From positions 17,561,566-17,625,565 of the forward strand of contig OX336340.1 in the NCBI GenBank assembly GCA_946902875.1: 64,000 bases of DNA. The letters run 5' to 3'. The translations under genes and the position numbers were made by a program. Below are positions 1-10,825 of the stretch, in pieces. The notes beneath the pieces are model-generated. The model was not told the DNA's origin. It was given only the letters and a program-made list of their open reading frames with translations, and made no database searches. The stretch comes from Nematopogon swammerdamellus. Lineage: Eukaryota; Arthropoda; Insecta; Lepidoptera; Adelidae. Position 1 is the stretch's first letter. Each line of letters begins with the position of its first letter.

Positions 1-640
1 TTTACTCAGATTTTTTTTTTAAATGGATACAAGTCAACGACGTATGCCCTCACGCGTCTGCCCGTTCGCTCTCTCGGTGACGTCGTAGAACCAGCCCGGT
101 TAAACCAGATTTTTAATGAAAAAAAAACCGCATCCCAATCGGTCCATCTGTTTGGGAGCTACGATGTCAAAGACAGACACCCAGACAGACATAGGCGTCA
201 AACTTATGACAACCCTCTTTTTATTTGCGTCGGGGTTAAAATAAAAGGAGATCATTATTTACAGACTCGTTCACGACACGCTCAATCCTGTTTGCCCTCG
301 TTGCATCCGAGGCGGAGCGGAATGAGATCACGGATGCCTGAGATGACAATTATCGGTCCCCGTAATTAGCCATCCAGCTTCCCTCCCGTCTTCCTCTCAC
401 TCCCTGCCCGACCCCGCGGCGTCACTTCCCCCGCGACTGTGTCTCTCGACAACTCGCTCCACTTACCGGCTAACAAGAGAGTAATTGCAATACGCCTTGT
501 CCCCTTTCTGCTGGGTAGGTCGACGCTGCAACCTATGAGTACTACCTATGTTGCATTCTTTAATCGTAGTATTCGTATCTTGTATTATACTGGTGTAAAG
601 AATGAAATCAAAATAAACTTTACTGTACACCAGTGTAAAG
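1..640. other. non-repetitive left edge, no gene seen
   Basis: No coding exon is recognisable. The stretch 290-470 is moderately GC-rich and does not resemble the repeat families found elsewhere in the window. It holds a TAATTA core at about 362-367 of the kind bound by homeodomain proteins. The open frame at 439-675 has no recognisable domain. The stretch could be flanking or regulatory DNA of a gene to the left, but nothing proves it. Confidence 0.3.
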
Positions 641-1190
641 AAAAGCGGTCAAGTGCGAGTGGAACTCGCGTGTAGAGGGTTCCGTACCATTCCGTTTTCC
701 GTGAGAACTTTTTCACGATTCACGATTCTCTATTAGGTTTTTTTTGCAAACTATAAGAGAAGCCTTATATACTCTATGTTTTTTTTTTCAAAATATTAGA
801 CTCAGTAGTTTCGGAGATAAGGGGGAGAATGCTCGAGTTTTGTATATTTTCTTTATTATATTTTAATCTATGCATTTTAAAATTATAAAAAAATATTTTA
901 TTCCTTATAACGAGACCCATTCATTAATACGTCACATGATGCACTTGAAGAAAAATATGTTTTAACTTTCTAATTTGTCCAAAAAATGTGACCCCCAAAA
1001 GGTAAATTAGGTTATTTACGCTGTACGATCCTAATTGGGTCATCAAACTCTATACACCAATTTTTATCTCCTTGGATTTTGAAAAAAATCTGTTGTGACA
1101 GACGGACTGACAGACAGACAGACACGAGACTGATTCTATAAGGGTTCCGTTTTTTTTTCTCTTTTGAGGTATGGAACCCTAAAAAGGTCA
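641..1190 (+). repeat. interspersed repeat, 'GGGTTCCGT...GGAACCCT' family
   Basis: It starts with a segment resembling aagcggtcaagtgcgagt and ends in a CAGACAGACAGAC-rich stretch followed by a GGGTTCCGT/GGAACCCT inverted pair at about 1141-1180. The same order of motifs recurs at 9421-9776, 44530-44870, 50850-51088 and 52500-52645. I infer an old retroposon family. The autonomous parent is not in the window. Confidence 0.6.
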
Positions 1191-1339
1191 CAAAAGGCGA
1201 GTTTAATGCGTTACGACATTCTTTACAAACTAACCTTTGCAATGAGAGACATGTGTGATGGATGAGGGACAACGTAAGCGTAGAAATGGCAGTTTAGTTG
1301 GATAATAACTATAATACATACATGCTAATGCATAAATAT

Positions 1340-1633
1340 CACAGAGCATCAAATGCGCGCGCCGGCCCCTCCTAGAGGCGCCCTGAGCGCGATTTCCCTA
1401 CAACGGCGTTGAAGACTGTAGGCGTGGCCTATGACTTACATATGTGTGTTGTGCTTGTACATTTGTTTTGTGCGTGTGCCTAACTTGCTCCTCTTTGTGT
1501 GTAGTGTCGATACTAGCACACACACACACATACAAAGCGCTAGCAGCACTGCGTGTAGTTTTTGGGTTTCAAATATTATCGCTTAGGGCGCATCTAGTAG
1601 GGGGCGCGCGCGGTAGGTATTTGATGCTCTGTG
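1340..1633. mobile_element. hAT-like MITE, 294 bp, 8-bp target duplication
   Basis: The ends are perfect terminal inverted repeats beginning CACAGAGCATCAAAT. They are flanked by an exact 8-bp direct repeat ATAAATAT (1332-1339 and 1634-1641). An 8-bp duplication with CA...TG ends is typical of hAT transposons. The interior has short CA/GT runs and no transposase, so the copy is non-autonomous. A 55-bp version with the same ends lies at 19920-19974. Confidence 0.82.
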
Positions 1634-1699
1634 ATAAATATAAATATGTTATTTAAATATATATAAATATATATAAGTAGTAAAACACAAACATACACA

Positions 1700-2200
1700 A
1701 ATACATAATGACTTTTTTTTGTTATAAAAAGTAAATATAACATAGATAGAAGACAGTTTTATAGTAGGATGAAATTTATTTCTGTCAATCTTCTACATAC
1801 CAACACCTTAGCATTATCAGTATGCAGGTTTCTTCGCGATGGTTTAGCACATAAATGTTTTGGAAATTCGACATGTAATGTCCTGTAATGTAAATTGAAT
1901 ATACCGCCTATAAGTGCTTTGATATGGTTCTAGTAATTCAATTTTGTTCGGTCACAATACATCCCTCAACGAACTTTGTGAGTAAATCGAATTCATTATG
2001 TACACTTGTTGCATCTCACGAAGCCACATGAGTTTCAAGGCGTATAGAGTAAACTGTTCGGTTAAAGTGGGAAATGAATAGTATAGTTAGGTCAACCAAA
2101 TCATCCACAGGTCGTAGCCATGCACAGATTGATTTTTTCACCATACCGACCCACTGCATCGAAAATCCGAAGTGCGAGTCGGCACCGACGTTTCCGTACC
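1700..2200. other. AT-rich spacer
   Basis: No exon, RNA gene or clear repeat is seen. The stretch is AT-rich with short homopolymers and leads into the tandem array that starts at 2237. Confidence 0.3.
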
Positions 2201-2236
2201 ACCACGAAATAGGTTGATTTTTGAAGTGAAAACTTC

Positions 2237-2541
2237 TTTAGCGGCGCTTGGCACTTTTTTAGATGGGTAAAAAATTTTAAACACGCGTCTGATCTCGCGT
2301 CAGATCCGTAGCCTGATCGAAAAAGCGTAAGATTCGAAACTTGTTTAGCAGCGCTTGGCACTTTTTTTAGATGGGTAAAAAATGTTAAACTCGCGTCAGA
2401 TCTCGCGTCAGATCCGTAGCCTGATCGAAAAAGCGTAAGATTCGAAATTTCTTTAGCGGCGCTTGGCACTTTTTTTAGATGAGTAAAAAATGTTAAACTC
2501 GCGTCAGATCCGTAGCCTGATCGAAAAAGCGTAAGATTTGT
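2237..2541. repeat. tandem repeat, three units of about 107 bp
   Basis: Units start at about 2237, 2344 and 2452, each with TTTAGC(A/G)GCGCTTGGCAC, then a GGTAAAAAAT segment, then GATCCGTAGCCTGATCG. The third unit lacks an internal GTCAGATCTCGC-type duplication and is shorter. The open frame across it on the - strand (2101-2469) is an effect of the repeat. Confidence 0.8.
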
Positions 2542-2984
2542 TGAAATTATGGATGAAAGTTGATTTTTCTGAGAAATAAACTTTTTGATGTAAAATAATT
2601 ATAATAGTTCTGTAGTGTTAAATTTTTTATGTAAGTAATATAAATTGTCATGTTTGTCTACGATAGCGCAATAGATGAATATTGTATTTTACCACATAAA
2701 TGATAGTACTTTTATACTGATAAATAAAACAATTCGTGCGAAATTATTCCCTAACCATTCCAAAATATTCAAAAATGCACAACGTTGATGTTTAAGTTTT
2801 TTATCATTTGTTGTTTTACTTTAGAGTTTGCACTATAATCACACCAAGTTTGATGCTTGTAGGTATGTATTACTGTTTTTACGTCAGAGCAAAAACAAAA
2901 CAAAATATAACCAAAATAGATTTTTTTTTCTTTTATATTATTTGTTTGCATATTCGCCATGATATGATAACACATATTTCAACC

Positions 2985-3090
2985 GGCTATACTTATTACG
3001 TTTCAACAGATACAGCAGTCGGACGGACGGACGGACAGATAGACGACATAGGCTTAGTAATAGGCTTCCGTATGAATACGGAATCCAAAA
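2985..3090 (+). repeat. fragment of the GGAACCC-type repeat family
   Basis: A run of GGACGGACGGACAGA is followed by an inverted pair around CTTCCGTATGAATACGGAATCC, as in the longer copies of this family. Only a short fragment is present. Confidence 0.4.
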
Positions 3091-3473
3091 AAGGCAAAGG
3101 CCGTGTGCCTTCGTTAGATGCAACACCTATTTATTGTATGTAGAACGTTCTGTGATGCTATTACCTTAAGTTCTGTAGAACCACAAATTGAGTTTCCTCA
3201 TACTTCGCTCATGTCCCGCGAGATGTTCCTATTTCTTGAAGGCTATAACAATATTTTGGTTTTTATTTACCCTTTTCTCCGTCATACCACTTAAAGAATG
3301 ACTGAAGGAAATTCGACTTATACAGGCATTCATGTTCGCGTGGAAGGAATGAAGGATTCTAAGAATACTCTTATGAATATTCGCATATCGTCCACAATGC
3401 ATTGCACGTTGCTTATCAAACGTGTAAATGGTTTTAAGATCCTAAAATTCATACAAAACATATATAAATATAA

Positions 3474-3880
3474 GCAGCGGGTGGCCGAGTGGTCCGGGCG
3501 ACGGCTTCTCGTGCGGAGGTCTGAGGTTCGATTCCGGTCGGCGTGTACCAATGAGTTTTTTCTAACGAAAAAAATTACGTGCATACCTACACCTGCTGCT
3601 TTACCGTTCGGAACTGGTGTAAAACTGTAGGCCCCTTCCCTTGCCCCTTACTAGGTGGTAAGTTCAAAATGTAGCCGACTGGTTTGGTACCACCGTACTG
3701 AATGTAAGATGACCTCATAGCAACCTTAGTTGTGTTCTCCTCTAGTTCAGTAAAGCCAGCAATCCAAAGGGAAGTCTCCGGTATGGCACCTACCTACCTT
3801 CTCGAAGGTGATATTGGCTGGCCGGAGGATGTGCTTTGGCCCCTCCGATTCAGCCACCCATACCGGATTATATAAAAAAG
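3474..3880 (+). mobile_element. SINE group A, tRNA-Ser/Leu-like head, near full length
   Basis: The 5' head carries an A box (TGGCCGAGTGG) and a B box (GGTTCGATTCC) spaced as in a class II tRNA. The body runs through the ACCAATGAGTTTTTTCT segment to ATACCGGATTATATAAAAAA, an A-rich 3' end. This copy is diverged in the head (GGTCCGGGCGACGG), so it is probably older than the copies at 6583 and 10826. Such elements are made by RNA polymerase III and moved by a partner LINE. Confidence 0.85.
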
Positions 3881-4228
3881 GGTGTACGAAGAAGTACTCG
3901 GTTGGTTTTAGCGAGCTATTCTATAGCTAAGTCGTTTAAAGTTAAAAACTCCAATAACTTTTCATTCAGACCTCAGCAATCAACGTACAAACTCAACGAG
4001 AAGATAAAACAACCGTAAAAAAGAGTGCCATAAAAGTTGGCAGCTATCGAGCTATTCAACAGGTAATGGTTTTGTTTTCCAGACTAAAGCTAACCTGACC
4101 TAGCCTTATACAAACAAGGGCGGGTCTAGGCGGGTTGAACCGGAACTAAGAGTATGTAAAGCTGAAATTACATTTACGGAAACGCCGCCGTCCTGAAAAT
4201 GTACCGACCATACTTTACGTATTTTCTT

Positions 4229-4597
4229 TTAGGGAAACTGACACGGTTGGTTACATCACCTACAACATCCGTGATGTCAGCTCATATCACCGGGTGAACT
4301 AGGTGCCATGTCAGTGCTTCCCTTCATTTCATGTCGGCTACACTGAACTAGACTGAAAACACGAACTATTTATATAGCTGTTTCGACCGACGTTTCGTTC
4401 AGTGCGGTGGTATCAACCCGGCCGGGAAAAACCCTACCACCTAGTAAGGTAAGAAGGGAAGGGACCTACAGTTTAACGTGGAATCCGAACCACGGTCAGT
4501 CTCAAACGGTCGAGCGGTCACCCATCCAATTACTAACCGCGCCCAGAGTTGCTTAATAATAGTCGACCGACCGCACCACTGAGCTGCCGAGGCTGAC
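4229..4597 (-). mobile_element. SINE group B, tRNA/5S-like head
   Basis: Read on the - strand it begins GTCAGCCTCGGCAGCTCAGTGG (A-box-like) and continues through a segment resembling 5S rRNA. It reaches a GGTTCGGATTCCACG B-box-like stretch and ends in TCAGTTTCCC with a short A-rich tail. This copy is diverged. Confidence 0.75.
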
Positions 4598-4599
4598 GT

Positions 4600-5365
4600 A
4601 AGATCATAACCCAAAACCACGAACAAACTCAAGACGTATATGACAAACGCTTGGTTATAAAGAAAGTGTTCTGCAACGATAATTCCATCAACATAGAGTT
4701 TTGAACTCAACGCGTAACTTCAGCGGTGAAATCATGAAAATATGATAATTACAAGAAAATAATACGAGGGTGTATGTACTCTTTCGTGCAATGGTTATCC
4801 GATGAGAGAAGCACTTGATAGCAATAACAAAGTTTACAAAAATAACAGAATGAATCAGGGAATATTAAAATAAACTCAAGTGAGTAGCTGAAGAGACTGT
4901 GATGTAACTTTTGTTTATTTATTTATACAAAGAAAACTACAACAATATTAACAATATTTTTAAGTAATCTGAGTTGCCGCTCCATTGCTATGAGTCGATG
5001 TCTGCAAATTGTCTCGTTTGCTATGTAAAGTCACTACTTTTAGGGCCAAACATTAATATAGCAATATTCAAAAATATAAGCAAAATACAACCATAGATAA
5101 GTAAAATCGGGGAAGTCCCCACATTATTCAACGATATAGAACAATAGCGTACCACAGACGGCCTTAGCTATTACTCCACGTAACGTGCACGCGTCGGTGC
5201 TGCCGCCTATCCCCGCCCGCCCAAAGCATTTTTCGCCCAAGCGCGAGAGTGCTGGCTCCCGCCCAACGCGCTTCGTGTGTCGGAGTATAGGTGGCGCTAC
5301 TGTTTCATTTTGTAATTAGCATTTTCTCAATACATTTAATTTGGGACATAGCACAAAGTTAGGAA
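4600..5365. other. spacer with a CpG-rich patch
   Basis: No exon is recognised. At 5170-5300 there is a short CpG-rich stretch unlike the AT-rich surroundings; it could be an old promoter or only composition. No start codon with a supported reading frame follows it. Confidence 0.3.
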
Positions 5366-5725
5366 GTGTCTATTCGTAGGTATACCTGCATGCAGGTATA
5401 CCTACGAATAGACCTGTCCGATCGGGAATGTCTATTCGTAGGTAAACCTGCATGCAGGTATGCAAACTGCACTATGGGAGTTTTCAACGAAACCTAACAA
5501 AAACGACATGTGCCGCTTCAACATTAGATTTTTTTTAAACAACTCGCATAGTGCAGTTCGTACCTACGAATACCTCATACCTGCGAATAGCACTGTCCCG
5601 CCTGGTAGGTCTATTCGTGGGAAATCAAATAGGGCACTCCCAGTTCTTAGTTAATAATCTCTGTTTTGCATACCTACGAGTTTTTAGTTAATAATCTCTG
5701 TTTGGCGTACCTACGAATAGCTCTG
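5366..5725. repeat. palindromic repeat cluster built on TATTCGTAGGTATACC
   Basis: Several copies of CTATTCGTAGGTATACCTGC and its reverse complement are arranged head to head. The first pair forms a 46-bp perfect palindrome at 5368-5413. Between the units lies a unique core (about 5457-5560) that recurs inverted at 27500-27610. The locus at 27395-27750 is a second cluster of the same family. Confidence 0.8.
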
Positions 5726-5729
5726 TCCA

Positions 5730-6580
5730 CAAAGTTATGTAATTATGAATTACTATTTAAAAAAAAAAAGCTTTTATCCGCGTCGTGACTAGTTTAAAAA
5801 AACTAGCAGGTAAGTTCAATGGGCTATTCCCATGCAAAACAGTAAACAAGTAAGAACCTTATATTCAACATTTAACAACTTTATCACATAAATATATCTC
5901 ATATTTATCATATTTTATCATATATATTTGCGTTAATTTCGATAATAGCTATTGTGATTAAAACAGGCAACTAAAATGTTCTATAGTAGAGAAAATAATA
6001 CTCGTAGAATAAAATTAATTTATTTCATAATTGTTTGTGCATACACTTTGCAATATCCTGCAATACCTGCATCCCACGCTAAGTTACCATCTGTTGCCAG
6101 AAAATGTTTAATTACTAGACATGGAAATTCCGGAACCTAATACTAGTAAAAATCAAATTCATTTTAAAAACCTGCATTCCGGCCTTCTACCATTTCGTTC
6201 ATAAATTAATCTCTTCCGCTCTTTTATGTGAAATTATTTAATAAAAAGATAAAGATAATTCGTACATCGCACAGATTTCACTGATACGAATTATATCCAC
6301 GTTTCGTTTGCAAAATAATCATGCACGAACATGATTATTTTTCGCTCAACCAGTCGCCAAGTGTCCGTAGCGACGAATCTCGAACGTAGAGTCATCAACC
6401 TGTGAGTTAAAATAACTACAACACGTGACCTAATGTTCGCCCGCGCGGAGACATCTGTCAACAGCTCGGGTCAACGTGATTAACCTATTGATGGGCGCAA
6501 TGTCCGCTTGTGTACGTAGCGGACAAATAATAATGATATTTATTATTATTAGGTAACAATACACAAATAACTTTAATTCA
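5730..6580. other. AT-rich spacer
   Basis: No gene or clear repeat seen. It ends at the SINE that starts at 6583. Confidence 0.3.
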
Positions 6581-6582
6581 GA

Positions 6583-6988
6583 GCGGCGGGTGGCCGAGTG
6601 GTTTGGGCATCGGCTTCTCATGCGGGAGGTCCGAGGTTCGAATCCGGTCGGCGTGTACCAATGAGTTTTTTCTGACGAAAAAATTTGCGTGCATACCTAC
6701 ACCCGCTGCTTCACCGTTCGGAACCGGTGTAAAACTGTAGGTCCCTTCCCTTGCCCCTTACTAGGTGGTAGGCTCAAATTGTAGCCAACTGGGTTGGTAC
6801 CACCGTACTGGATGTAAGATGGCCGCAAGCAACCTCGGTTGTGTTCTCCTCTAGTCCAGTATAGCCAGCAATCCAGGGAAGTCTCCGGTATGGCACCTAC
6901 CTTCTCGGAGGTGATATTGGCTGGTTAGAGCATGTGCTTTGGCCCCTGACTCAGCCACCCATACCGGATTACATAAAAAAAAAAAAAA
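6583..6988 (+). mobile_element. SINE group A, full length with A tail
   Basis: This is the clearest copy of the group: A box TGGCCGAGTGG, B box GGTTCGAATCC, then about 330 bp of body ending ATACCGGATTACATAAAAAAA. The head fits a Ser/Leu-type tRNA with a degenerate anticodon arm, so it is a tRNA-derived SINE and not a tRNA gene. Confidence 0.9.
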
Positions 6989-7197
6989 ACAAAAATCCGA
7001 TACTGATTGAGTGCACTCTAAAGAATGCGCATTAATTATATTTTTTTTTTTACATTTTAGCCCCTAAGTAAAATCGATTCTGGGGTAACAATTTTCTAAT
7101 GGAATAGATAGAATGTATATAAATTGAATTCAAACAACACTAAGTTTCAATTAAAAAAAAAATATCTACCGAAAAGAGTATGAAGCATTTTAACTAA

Positions 7198-7287
7198 TAC
7201 ATAGATGGCATGAGTGGCGCTGACCATGACATGGCAATACGGAACCCTCGGTACGCGAGTTCGACTCGCACTTGGCCGGTTTTTTAT
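7198..7287 (+). repeat. GGAACCC / TCGCACTTGGCCGG repeat end
   Basis: It contains ACGGAACCCTCGG and the end motif TCGACTCGCACTTGGCCGG followed by a T run. The same end occurs at 29297-29340, 44815-44865 and 51035-51088. Confidence 0.55.
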
Positions 7288-7562
7288 GGAAAGTGACTGA
7301 CACGATTGGCCAGTGCTTCCCTTGGCTGGCTGGCATGACCAAAGGGTCGTGCCAGCTACACTGAACTGGACGGAAAACACAAACTATTTACTTAGACGTT
7401 TCGACCGCCCTATCATTCAGTGCGGTGGTAACAACCCGGGCGGGATAAACCCTACCACCTAGTAATATAAGAAGGGAGTCATATCCCTTAGTCGCCTTTT
7501 ACGACATACACGGGAAGAGATGCAGTGGGCTATTCCTTTAAAGTACCGGCCACACACGGTAC
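7281..7562 (-). mobile_element. SINE sharing the group-B 3' half but with a different head (type C)
   Basis: The 3' half (TCAGTTTCC end, AACCCGGGCGGG region) matches group B. The 5' part read on the - strand is GTGTGTGGCCGGTACTTTAA, then CTCTTCCCGTGTATGTCGTA and GGCGACTAAGGGATATGACT, and lacks the 5S-like piece. Related heads are at 23569-23712 and 29477-29803. Confidence 0.7.
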
Positions 7563-7569
7563 GACCTAT

Positions 7570-8075
7570 GAAGGGACATTTATATTATTAACGCGCCGAT
7601 GCGATGGATTCGATCCCACACTTGCGCAAACGAGACAAGGCTTTTGAGCTGTTTTCCACAGTTTTAGCAGTACTCGGCTACCGGGAACAAAGCACGCGTT
7701 TATTCAAATACTCGCTCTATTCCGACCAATCAGAAAGCGTTAGGTAATCTGCACCAGGCACATCCATTCGTTAAAATCAGCGAGATTCTCTGTGAGATAA
7801 CGTACGGGTTTTTTCCCCTGTAGACCCCCCGGGCGGGAGACTATATCCAGTGCGAGTAACGAGCGACTATTTTGCAGTTTGTCGCTCTGTGCGCCTTCGC
7901 TTTGTGCCGCAGTGCTAAGAATAGGCGATCATCTGATGAGCCTCTCAATTGGACGGATGCGCCACGGCGCGGGGGAAGAGACGAGCGGTGGAAGAGACGG
8001 GCGGCGGAACGTCCTGATTCTTGACCTAACCTGTGACAGACAGACAGATAACCGCCTTGTTTATATAAGCGCCCC
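7570..8075. other. moderately GC-rich spacer, no supported exon
   Basis: Open frames of about 90 codons occur on both strands (7841-8104 and 7879-8157). They overlap each other antisense and run into the SINE at 8081. No domain is recognisable. Confidence 0.3.
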
Positions 8076-8080
8076 GACCG

Positions 8081-8424
8081 TTTTTTTTTTATGGGAACTG
8101 TCACGGTTGGCTACATCACCTACAACGTCCGTGATGTCAGCCCATAACACCGGGTGAACTAGGTGCCATGTCAGTGCTTCCCTTCTGGACGGAAAACACA
8201 AACTATTTACATAGCCGTTTCGACCGACGTTTCATTCAGTGCGGTGGTACCAACCCGGGCGGGTTGAACCCTACCACCTAGTTAGGTAAGAAGGGAAGGG
8301 ACCTACAGTTTTACGTGGAATCCGAACCACGGTCAGCCTCCAACGATCGAGCGGTCACCCATCCAAGAACTGACCGTGCTCAGCGTTGCTTAACCATCAA
8401 TAGCGGCAGTCGACTGTCTGCACC
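8081..8424 (-). mobile_element. SINE group B with tRNA/5S-like head
   Basis: Read on the - strand this has the TAGCTCAGTGG A box, the segment TTGGATGGGTGACCGC identical to the box-C region of 5S rRNA as I recall it, a B-box-like GGTTCGGATTCC, and the common body ending CAGTTCCCATAAAAAAAAA. Its 5' end runs into the 20-bp tandem array at 8424-8522. Confidence 0.85.
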
Positions 8425-8522
8425 ACTGAGCTATCGAGGCTGACACTGAGCTATCGAGGCTGACACTGAGCTATCGAGGCTGACACTGAGCTATCTAGGC
8501 TGACACTGAGCTATCGAGGCTG
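8424..8522. repeat. tandem array, five copies of a 20-bp unit (SINE A box)
   Basis: The unit ACTGAGCTATCGAGGCTGAC is repeated five times with one substitution (CTATCTAGG in the fourth copy). The unit is the extreme 5' end of the adjoining group-B SINE and contains its polymerase III A box on the - strand, so the A box itself has been amplified. Confidence 0.9.
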
Positions 8523-8619
8523 ATTATTGTGGTGTGGTTAGCTAATCATACGTAACCATAGGAGCCAGGCAATTCCATATTGCGCACAGACTACCACTTC
8601 ATTTTCTCTGTTCCCAGGT

Positions 8620-8892
8620 AGCCTTTACACACTGAACTTATCGCGGATGCGTACCAATCGATTCAGAAGATCTTTCTTCTACAGAACCGGTAAACTCTGA
8701 AACGCTCTCCCTGCTCATATATTTCCCCCCAAGTACAGTCTCGGGTCCTTCAAGAGGAGCGTGAATGGACACCTGTCAGGCCGGCATGGCATTCGCAACC
8801 CTCGCATACGACCGAATGTCCATGGGTGTCGTTAAACACCCTATGGGTGGCTCGGCGCCATATGTCGCGCTTTCAATAAAAAAATTCATAAA
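8620..8892 (+). mobile_element. LINE 3' end, reverse-transcriptase C-terminal remnant
   Basis: Translated pieces read RTGKL, NALPAHIFPPKYSLGSFKR and VNGHLSGRHG. This pattern (R-T-x-L-W-N-x-L-P, then F-K-x-x-V-N) is the tail of non-LTR retrotransposon ORF2 proteins. The frame is broken. The end GGTGGCTCGGCGCCATATGT is followed by an A-rich stretch. Confidence 0.65.
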
Positions 8893-8919
8893 TAAACGCT
8901 CTCCAATTTACCATTTTCA

Positions 8920-9036
8920 GGTCTGCCGGCATGGCATTCGCAACCCCCGCATACGACCGAATGTCCATGGGCGTCGTTAGACACCTTATGGGTGGCTCGA
9001 CGCCATATGTCGCGCTGTCAATAAAAAAAAAATATT
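8920..9036 (+). mobile_element. second partial copy of the same LINE 3' end
   Basis: It repeats the last 110 bp of the element at 8620-8892, from GGTCTGCCGGCATGGCATTC to the A-rich end. The two ends stand as a direct repeat about 160 bp apart. Confidence 0.7.
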
Positions 9037-9420
9037 TTAGAAGAAAACAAATAAGTATCTGTCAAGGCGTTATTAAAATTGTATGATTTTCCAAATTTTC
9101 TGAAAGTTAAAAAAAAAACCAATGACAAATTATCATCTCTGATTGAAACTTATTCGGTGTCAGGCACTCGAAAACACCAATTCTGGGTTCTCAAAATGGT
9201 TGTAAGTAGGTTCGAATCACAATGTTATACGATTTCAAAGGAACACTTAAGATCATGGAATTTTCTCACATTGAGTGCGCTCGAGGTTGCAGACTCGGGC
9301 ACAGGCAATTTTCAGTTGCGACGCAGCTGCCTACCAATTAGAGGAAGTGCGTCTAAACGAATGTCAGCGACTGTGTAGTCAGAGGGGGGTGTGTTCAGGA
9401 GGCCAATTCACTAACAGCTA

Positions 9421-9776
9421 AATAGAAAAAGCTGTCATGTGCTAGTTGAACTCGCGTAGAGAGCAGTTCAGGTTTTCCTGTAAACTATAAGACAGGCCAT
9501 ATGTTTTCGAAATGTTAGACTCAGTAGTTTAGGAGATAAAGGGGGAATGCTCGATTTTCGTATGTTCTTTAATATCTTTTAAACTATGCATTTTAAAATT
9601 ATAATAAATATACTTATGTATTACTTATAACGAGATATTTCCATTTAAAAGTCACATGATGCACTTGAAAAAAAAATCGGAAAAAAATAAGCTGTGACAG
9701 AAGGACAGACAAACACGAGAGTGATCTTACAAATGTTTCGTTAATTCCTCCTTTGATATACGGAACCCTAATAAAG
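9421..9776 (+). repeat. interspersed repeat, GGAACCC family
   Basis: It follows the 641-1190 copy closely: TCAGTAGTTTAGGAGATAAA, then GCATTTTAAAATTATAATAA, then GTCACATGATGCACTTGAA, ending in a GACAGACAAACACGAGA stretch and TACGGAACCCTAATAAAG. No coding capacity is visible. Confidence 0.65.
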
Positions 9777-9779
9777 TAA

Positions 9780-10400
9780 AGTTAAAAGTAAAAGAAAAAA
9801 GTTGTCATCGGTTTAGAAATTTGATTCCTGAAATTGCGTTTTACGAGTATGTAAATGCCCTGAAGGAATCGAAATGTAATATTTCTTACAACTAATGCCG
9901 AACTCGATTTACGACGTCCGTGTTAGTAAATTGGTATCCCTGGTCATGTGGCGTAGCAGCTAGGATATCTTCCAATTGTGACAATGTGAACGTCGCAGTA
10001 GCGTGGGCCGGGCGCCGCGCAGCGCCGCCATTACCTATAGATTTGTTTGTAGCTCTAACCGTGGTCGGTTACATTGTATAGCATTCAGCTTACTTGGACT
10101 TTTTCTAAACGTGACAGCTAACCAATTTGATGACGGGTGGATGATAGGTGCGATATGCGATCTCAATTGGGGCGCCAATATTTCTAAAACCAAATCTGCA
10201 AATTTGACAGATGAATGAAAAATTGCCAATATCTAGTCAAGATAAACAAACAAGCTCTGACAAACTCGCTTCCCTCATCCCTAGTCCTCATGTTCGCCTT
10301 CGCCAGACCCGCCATACTCTCGCGGAAATAACCCTTTGTGTCGAGCGAGTGTCGACTACAGAAGAGCTATTCTAATTGCACGATTCTCTAGATCGTTCTT
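9780..10400. other. spacer, no supported gene
   Basis: Two overlapping antisense open frames of 64-71 codons lie at 10003-10229. I see no domain and no splice context for either. A small CpG-rich patch is at 9995-10035. Confidence 0.3.
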
Positions 10401-10700
10401 GTGTCGCACTGCAAAGGTGTGGAACGGGCTTCTGGGGGATATCTTTTCCTAGTTTTTTTTTATAGTAAGCATCACATGTGGCGCCGTGGCACCCATAAGG
10501 TATACACTATTGGACATTCGGTCGCATGCGAGGGTTGTGAATGCCATGCCGGCCTGACAGGTGCCTGTTCACGCCTCCACTTGAAGGACCCGAGACTGGG
10601 GAAATATGTGAGCAGGGCTCTCCCTGCGACTGTTTACCGATTCTGTGAAGGAAGGATCTGCAAAACCGATTGGTACGTATCTGCGATATTCCCTATTCCT
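10400..10700 (-). mobile_element. LINE 3' end, reverse-transcriptase C-terminal remnant
   Basis: This is the inverted counterpart of 8620-8892. On the - strand it keeps the ACCGATTCT...CTCCCTGC...GGAGGCGTGAACAGGCACC order and the end GACCGAATGTCC. The reading frame is disrupted. Confidence 0.65.
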
Positions 10701-10825
10701 ACAATTGTCTCGCGACATTAGTCCCCCCGGTGAATTCAAGTCTTTATATTGTACTGGCCATCTTTCAGTACCTACATTGTTTATTGTACTCGTACCGCAG
10801 ATTGAATAGTGCCTATTCAATGTAA

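Noticed and set aside
6583..6660. tRNA gene
   Set aside because: A and B boxes are present but the head recurs at six places joined to the same SINE body, and the anticodon arm is degenerate.
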